DNA of 64,000 nucleotides from Dactylorhiza incarnata (lineage: Eukaryota > Streptophyta > Magnoliopsida > Asparagales > Orchidaceae): positions 2,241,001 to 2,305,000 of the forward strand of contig JAWHQI010000099.1 of NCBI GenBank assembly GCA_033032865.1, read 5' to 3'. Positions 58,391 to 64,000 of this stretch are shown in pieces. The translations under genes were made by a program, and so were the position numbers. The notes beneath the pieces were generated by a model. That model did no database searches. It was given only the letters and a program-made list of their open reading frames with translations, and was not told where the DNA came from. The stretch's first letter is position 1. Every line of letters starts with the position of its first letter.

Positions 58391-58732
58391 AAAAATAGTA
58401 ATTATTTTTATTAGATAATTACAAAAAATAGTTTATCATCACAAACACAATTCATTAATGTATCGTCATTACCTAGTAATCTGAATAACGATGGTTGATG
58501 AACATATTTGAAATAAAATATAAAGTCAAGAAACCAATTTAAAACAAATGAAAATTAAAGAACCTATTTGAAACTATGCCCAAAGTCAAGAGAACAATTT
58601 GAAGCAAATGAAAATTAAAGTATATATTTGAAACCAGGCCAAAACTTAATGGACCTATTTGAAGCAAATGCAAAGTAAAGGACCTATTTGAAACTTGACC
58701 CAAAATTAAGGGACTACTTTGAATATTTTCCC
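58391..58732 (-). repeat. Foldback element right arm, outer part
   Basis: Complement of 46525-46875, including the tandem TTTGAAACC/AAATTAAGGGAC units and the ATTATCTAATAAAA block. Confidence 0.85.
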
Positions 58733-58829
58733 ATCTTATTAATATAAACAAGTGAAGTGTACATACTATTTTTTAGTGTGATTTATCATTTAAAATTTAT
58801 TATGAATTACATGAAATTATTTTTATATA

Positions 58830-60605
58830 TGTTGCGGGTCGCTCGACGCTCTGGTAGACCAGTCGAATCGAACCACCTTAGCTCGAGAGTGAGCCGAGCG
58901 TGCAAATAGTCAATGAGAGAATTAGTAAATGACAAGAAGGTGTTTTTATCGTGGAAAACCCAAAAAGGGTAAAAAAAACACGCGGCTGGAGTTGTGCCAG
59001 CATAATTCCACTGTGTCGGTTTGTTACAAGTGAAAGTTGAGAATTCGAGGGCGACCGGCCGTCGCTCAGTAGTAGTAGAGAGAATCTCTGAGGGTGACAG
59101 GTCACCTCTCGAAAAGATAAGTACTTTTTATCGGGAATGAAAGTGAGATGCTCTAGTCGGCTTTCGGTGCCCAGAGGATTCCCAAATCGCTTAGGAAGAA
59201 TGCCTTCTAAAATGAAGGAGATCTTCAATGGAGCTCTCTCGGGCATAGAAAGCAAGGTGTCTTAAAATGAAGATTCCATGCTCCTTTTATAGCCGTGGCA
59301 GTGGTAGCCCGGTAATTTTGTCGTGGTAACCACCGTAACCACCTGGCGGGCGAATCACATTCACCGATTTGGAGCACACAGTTTGACATTTTTTTATATT
59401 CCCGTCTTGCCCCCCCCCCCCCCCCCCCCCGGGCAGGTTGGTCAGTTTAGGCAGTTCGGGCAGCTTTGTTGATAGCGTTGAGCGCAGTGAACAAGACGTG
59501 CAATCTATGAAATTAAGAAAGGTTAACTGTCGCGCGTGTCGGGAATATGGAAGACATTCTGAGCGCGTGTTGAACACAGAAGGCATTCTAAGGGAGCGGA
59601 GAACACGGAAGTCTTCTGAGCGCGCGATGAACGCGAAAGCATTCTGGGCGCGCGATGAACGCTGAAGTATTCTAGGCGCGCGATGAAAGCGGAAGCTTTC
59701 TGGGAGCCCGGTGAACGCGGAAGCACTCTGAGGGCGCGATGAGCACCGAGGCATTATGAGCGTGCTGTGAGCGCGGAGGCATTCTGAGCGCACAGTTAGC
59801 TGGGAGGCATTCTAAGCGTGCAGTGAGCGCGAAGGTGTTCTGAGCGTGCGGTGAGAGCAGAGGAGGTTTTTAGTGCAGGGTGAGCATGGATGCATTCTGA
59901 GTGCGCCGTGAATGGAGAACCAAGAAGTTACTCGAGCAACGCTGACGAGGCCTGACCATAAGAGGAAGAGTGTGCCTCTCAGGGGACGGGGGGCAGCTTT
60001 TGGCCGCACCCGCTAAAACCAGAGGTCGCACCCCTTAAGGGGGGTGCGGTTTGCCGCACCAAAGGGGAATGCGACCCCACGACACCCCAAGGGGGATGAG
60101 GAATGGGCCGCACCCTAGGGGCGCTGCCTTTGTCGCACCCTTAAGGGGAGCACACCCCCTTTTGGGATTGCGGCCTTGGCCTCACTCCTTATGTGAGGGT
60201 GCGGCCCTGGCTGCACCACATATATGGGGGTGCTGCCTTGCTCGCAGCCCCTATGGGGGGGGTGCGGCCTTGCTCCCACCCCCCATGGGGGGTGTGTCCT
60301 TAACCGCACCCCAAATAGGGGGTGCATCCTTGGCCGCACCCCATCAAGGGAGATGTGGCCTAGGTCGCACCATGGAGGGTTTGGTTGCATCGTGGTGGTG
60401 CGGCCCGACTGATGTGGCAGTCATCACATGGTGGTTTTGCTACCATTACTAGATGGTGGTTTTGCGTCAATCTCTCTGTGCAAGGATGGGCCTGTTGGAA
60501 TTGTATCGGTGAGCCGGTTGAGGTTGCTGCGGAAAATCTCATGTTTGGGCGAGCCCATTATGGTGAACTATATCAATTGCCCCCTAATTTTTTGGAGGTC
60601 GCTTT
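58830..60605 (-). mobile_element. LTR H2 (H family, inverted), cut by Sire2
   Basis: Begins TGTTGCGGGTCGCTCG on the plus strand, which is the complement of the H LTR end CGACCCGCAACA. It carries both H-type arrays (59560-59890 and 60000-60380), a minus-strand TATAAAAG at 59284-59291 and a run of 21 C (59410-59430). Its LTR start is missing because Sire2 enters at 60606. It is a solo LTR or the 3' LTR of a minus-strand H element. It is clearly diverged from H. Confidence 0.8.
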
Positions 60606-61686
60606 TGTTGGATCTATAGGCGCCCTTAGAGGGGGTGAATAAGTGTTTTAAAACTTTTAATATATCTTGATATACTTGAGATAATAAGTGATTAAAATAG
60701 AGAGAAATCAAGTAAAACAATTGAAATCAATTAGATACGTGATTTTATTAATAAGAAATTAAGGATTAGAAAACTTGATTTCTTATAACGCTAGAAATCG
60801 AAGGCGGATAATAAAATGACTTTTTCATTTTCTATCCTGACTCGCATCCCCACGAATTGGTGGCTTTAGCCTATCCTTCCCCGGATATGGCCTCAAGCCG
60901 CTCTAGCCAATCCTCCCTCAGATACGGCCTCGAGCACCCCATAGATCTACACCCTATACCTAGTCGCCAACACGAGGAAAATTCCTCCCTAAGTCCTACC
61001 CAGACCTAGTCGCCAACACGAGGCAAATTCTCTAAATGATTACAAGAATAATGATGTGAAATAACCAACAATAATATCAAAACTCCATCTTGAAGAACTT
61101 CTGAAGTTGGAGATGAAAGACCGTTGTAGAATAAGCATTGTTAAAGTGATCATCGTTTGGATCTGGCGTGAAGAAATCCTCCTTTAGAAACTCATGAAAC
61201 TTTGGGTGGGAGATCAACTCTCGGCAGTATAAGGCACTGGAAATTTGGCACTAAAACTCTCTCAAGGATGTGTGTTCAAAACGAGAGAAGATGGGTCCTT
61301 TTTATAGCCTTGGAGCTAGCGCATGCGCTAGCGCTACCGTCGGCGCTATCCTTATTTAGGCAATATTCTGCTTGTGCGTATCTTCATTCCAAGGAAACCT
61401 TTCTAAAAATCCCACGGTACCACCAGCACTATCAGCTACCGCCTAGCGTTATCGCCTTCTATACTTGCCTCCTGAACTTGCCTAATCAGAGCTAGCGCCC
61501 GCGCTAGGTGCTACCGCCGGTGCTAGTGGACATGTTAGAATTCTGGCTTCAAATTTGGGGGCAACCTTCTTATGTTATACTTGAGTTATATGAACTTGTT
61601 TCCTGCACACTTAAACAAATGAGATCAAATACACATATGATTTGTTATTCTCAAACCTAGGAGATGCGGAAGACCATGTTATAACA
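60606..61686 (-). repeat. Sire2 3' LTR (1081 bp)
   Basis: Minus strand from TGTTATAACATGG (61686) to AGATCCAACA (60606). Minus-strand TATAAAAAG is at 61298-61306. GCTAGCGC/GCGCTAGCGC motifs lie at 61313-61345, 61430-61460 and 61490-61530. Confidence 0.88.
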
Positions 61687-61945
61687 AACTCCCCCTTTTG
61701 ATAATAACACATCCATTAATGATAAACCTAAGAGATCAAATAACACTTGTGTATGTGTGTATGTGTGTGAGTGATGACTTAGGATAATTATCGTTTTAGG
61801 TATTTAGAATTGCTCCCCCTAAATACATGCTCCCCATATATGAATGCTCTCCTTATATGTAAGTTATCTTCTTAGTTATTAATCATGTTAGTTTTCTCAT
61901 TTAATAGCGATTATTATTTATCATGTTAGTTCTCCTCCTTTTGTT
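61687..61945 (-). promoter_or_regulatory. Polypurine tract cluster of Sire2
   Basis: Minus strand AAAAGGGGGAGT lies next to the LTR. Further tracts are at about 61812-61820 (TTAGGGGGAGC), 61832-61837 and 61930-61940. Same layout as in Sire1. Confidence 0.7.
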
Positions 61946-63861
61946 ATTAGAAAAAGTGGATAAGGAAGCAAGAGGCATAAAAAGAGGATTTTTGATAAAA
62001 AGTTAAGGCATGATCAGGCTTTTAGAGGAAATGAAATGATAAGGAGTTTTGAGCATAAACAATTTTCATAGAGGTAAATCAGAGTTCTTAGCATAAAAAT
62101 AATATGTGTTAGAACAACCAATATAGATTTTACCAAGCAAGTCTATCACTTGTTAAAGGTAAGAAATTTTAAGATTCAAGTGATGATGGACACAAAAAGA
62201 AGACTTTAAAAAAGCATGAATGTGCAAGGTAAAAGAGTATATGGTAATGATGCGGAAGACTTATAGAAATACAAGAAACATCTTTTTGTAAACATGATGA
62301 TTCATAACAAGAAAATATGAGTTTAAGTTAAAAAAACAAGATGTTTTTGTAAATCATTATTCATTTAAAATCTTTAATTTTGACAATAAAGTAACCAAGC
62401 ATGAAAGAAGGATATCAAAAAGAAACTACTACAATATAATTTCAATTCACAAATTCAAGACAATACCAAACATTGTAGTGATCTTGCTTAGGTTATCTAG
62501 TGCATATATATATATATGAAGAGTAGTATAGAATTAGCATTAGGATCCAATACTCATGAGAAGAAGTGTTATGGAAGATAATGATGTGCATATAAGTGTT
62601 TTTTGAAGAGAGTAAACAAATGATTTAATCAAAAATACAAGACATATGTAGAGTAAAGTGCACAATAAAACACAAATAATTTTACTTCCACACACTTCAA
62701 TGCACAAAAGAAAAAGTACAACTACCTAGGTGCTTTGCACACACAATGCTCATGAAGTCTTATCAGGGTGCAAAGTTGTGCTTGGGGGATCACACACTTT
62801 TATTTCAATATTGATTTTTCTTGTTGTGATCCGGTGTACTTAAGAATAAGTGGTGTAAAGAAAGAACTAAGGTTTGCACAAGACACTTTACTATTCTTTC
62901 CAAGGTGCTCAACCTCACAATGCTCATTAAGACTTATCATGAGGATCAAGTAGTGCTTTGTGGAGTTATCTTTATAAATTTATTTCATGATTTTTTTTGT
63001 ACAAATTTCTCTGAATACACTTGTTTGATAAACCAATGTAATTTTGAAAGCACAACCATTTTTCCTAATGATAAGAGTGCAAATAAAAGTAGTGTGGGTA
63101 AGATTATTATGCAATTTTAATTCATTGTACAATTACAATACATAAGTAAGCATTCTTAGATTAAAAACACATGTAGACTATGCCAAAATAAGTGAGTGAA
63201 TAAAAATCATTATCAACCATAAAACATTTACTCATACTTAGAGGCATGCTAAGCTTGGTTCTACACAACTTTTTGCAATACAATTGATGCACATGTGATT
63301 AGATATATCAAAGCATGATAAAAACAATGTTCAAAGTAGTTTGAAAAGATGAATTGCAACATTGTAGAAGGTCTAAATGATAGATTAAACAATGCTTGAT
63401 TTTCACAATAAAGTCCATACAGTTTTTTTGTTGATATTTTGAAAAAATAATTTTGATTTAAAGTTTGAACTCCTAAAATTGATCTTGGACTTCCCGAGGT
63501 CTACCCTGTGAGGGGTTCGCACTGGTACTAGGAGATGTGATAGGGTGACATCCCAAATCTCTCTTTTGCAAGATACATGTAAATAGATTAGTTAAGTTCA
63601 AAAAATAATTTTTGATATTTCTTTGTTTTATATTTTTATTTGATTTTTGCATATCGAAATAGAAATTAATCAAATAAACAAAGAAAGGAAGAGAAAACAA
63701 ATATTTTTGTAATTTGGCTTTTGTATTTTAATTTTTCAAAAATTAAGTAATTGCAGAAATGCAAAAATAAGTAGTACATATAATAGAGTATATTTGTAGG
63801 GATTCTTTAAAAATTGAAAAATACAGAAAATCATACAGGTGCGCTAGCGCAGGTGCTAGCG
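61946..63861 (-). other. Non-coding 3' region of Sire2
   Basis: AT-rich and aligned in order with 2556-3960 of Sire1 (shared GATAATGATGTGCA, GTGCTCAACCTCACAATGCT, TTAGAGGCATGCTAAGCTTGGTTCTACACA and others). It ends with GCGCTAGCGCAGGTGCTAGCG, as Sire1 does. One stretch (63475-63570) has no counterpart in Sire1. No supported gene. Confidence 0.65.
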
Positions 63862-64000
63862 GTGTAAACGAGTCGAGCTCGAGTCGAGCTTGGCAAAAAT
63901 CCCAAACTCGAGTTTGAGCTCGAGCTAAATATTTTGAGCTCGAGCTCGAGCTCCTCGAGCTCATCCTACTTGGCTCGAGCTCGAGACCAGTATATTGAGT
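63862..64000. mobile_element. TCGAGCTCG-rich insert, cut by window end
   Basis: Starts GTGTAAACGAGTCGAGCTCGAG directly after the Sire2 GCTAGCG cluster and continues with GAGCTCGAGC units to the edge. Short plant DNA transposons of the hAT type with TAAACGAG-TCGAGCTCGAG ends are common, and this fits one; the other end is not visible. Confidence 0.5.

Larger units (their letters stand above)
46525..58732. mobile_element. Foldback (Mutator-like) element opened by two insertions
   Basis: The ends GGCAAAATACTCAAATTGGTC and (complement) GGGAAAATATTCAAAGTAGTC are flanked by 9-bp AACTTATTA (46516-46524) and ATCTTATTA (58733-58741), 8 of 9 equal. The left arm 46525-46875 matches the complement of 58391-58732, and 46876-47036 matches the complement of 53955-54152. 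Without H (47037-53954) and the hAT element (about 54158-58390) it is a nearly complete palindrome of about 1.05 kb. The 9-bp duplication points to the Mutator superfamily. It has no coding capacity of its own. Confidence 0.85.
60606..64000 (-). mobile_element. Sire2: second Sirevirus-like copia element, 3' part
   Basis: A full 3' LTR (60606-61686), purine tracts and more than 2 kb of the non-coding 3' region. Coding parts would lie right of the window. The LTR and 3' region are homologous to those of Sire1 but clearly diverged, so the two elements are separate members of one family group. Confidence 0.85.

Noticed and set aside
58389..58400. A clear 8-bp duplication for the hAT element
   Set aside because: The candidate 8-mers on the two sides are both A-rich and match only partly; I do not claim it.
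59438..60642. Frames in H2 and beside it on both strands
   Set aside because: LTR array sequence inverted relative to H; no domains.
61202..61495. 97-codon frame in the Sire2 LTR
   Set aside because: It runs antisense to the element across TATA and palindrome motifs, and the matching part of Sire1 LTR is not open.

Overview
The window looks like a gene-poor, transposon-dense stretch of a flowering-plant nuclear genome. I see no intact host gene. Evidence for a plant: Ty1/copia retrotransposons primed by initiator tRNA-Met (TGGTATCAGAGCC type primer sites), Ty3/gypsy elements with plant-type LTRs, CACTA, hAT and Mutator-like foldback DNA transposons, and captured pieces of plant genes (a FAB1C/D-like phosphoinositide kinase and an LRR receptor kinase). 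I cannot name the species. Nearly every long reading frame belongs to a decayed element.

Left half (1-45437) is one nested stack, readable from LTR ends (TG...CA), primer sites, target-site duplications (TSDs) and host sequence that resumes on the far side. F, an old minus-strand copia element (30327-45437), was hit by E, a minus-strand copia element with an extra ORF after pol (12629-30326). E was hit by solo LTR D (13692-15265, TSD AGTTA), by solo LTR C (19934-26427, TSD CCAAA/CCATA) and, at its 3' side, by LTR B (11276-12628). C was itself hit by an internally deleted gypsy element G (19978-24696, TSD TATCT). B was hit by LTR A (10321-11275), A by the Sirevirus-like copia element Sire1 (1627-10320), and the 3' LTR of Sire1 by copia element X (1-1626). 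The chain F>E>B>A>Sire1>X is six levels deep. F also carries a 9.8-kb CACTA element (30883-40706, TSD TCT), with a probable second CACTA inside it (33783-36938, TSD TGT) that holds captured host exons.

Right half: 45438-46515 is an unassigned interval with a decayed membrane-protein gene fragment. From 46525 to 58732 lies a foldback element (about 1.05 kb before insertions; 9-bp TSD) whose centre was opened by a complete gypsy-type element H (47037-53954, TSD CTAAT) and whose right arm was opened by a hAT element with a decayed transposase gene (about 54158-58390). An inverted LTR of the H family (H2, 58830-60605) follows, cut on the right by Sire2 (60606-64000, 3' LTR and 3' non-coding part only). 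A TCGAGCTCG-rich insert begins at about 63862 and leaves the window.

The most striking pattern is shared LTR design: X, Sire1/Sire2, E, B/D, C and H/H2 each carry a cluster of short, CG-rich, palindromic motifs, with a different core in each family, and one 10-mer (GTCTCAGCGG) recurs in three different LTR families and in an internal spacer. All element names (X, A-H, Sire1, Sire2) are labels made for this annotation.
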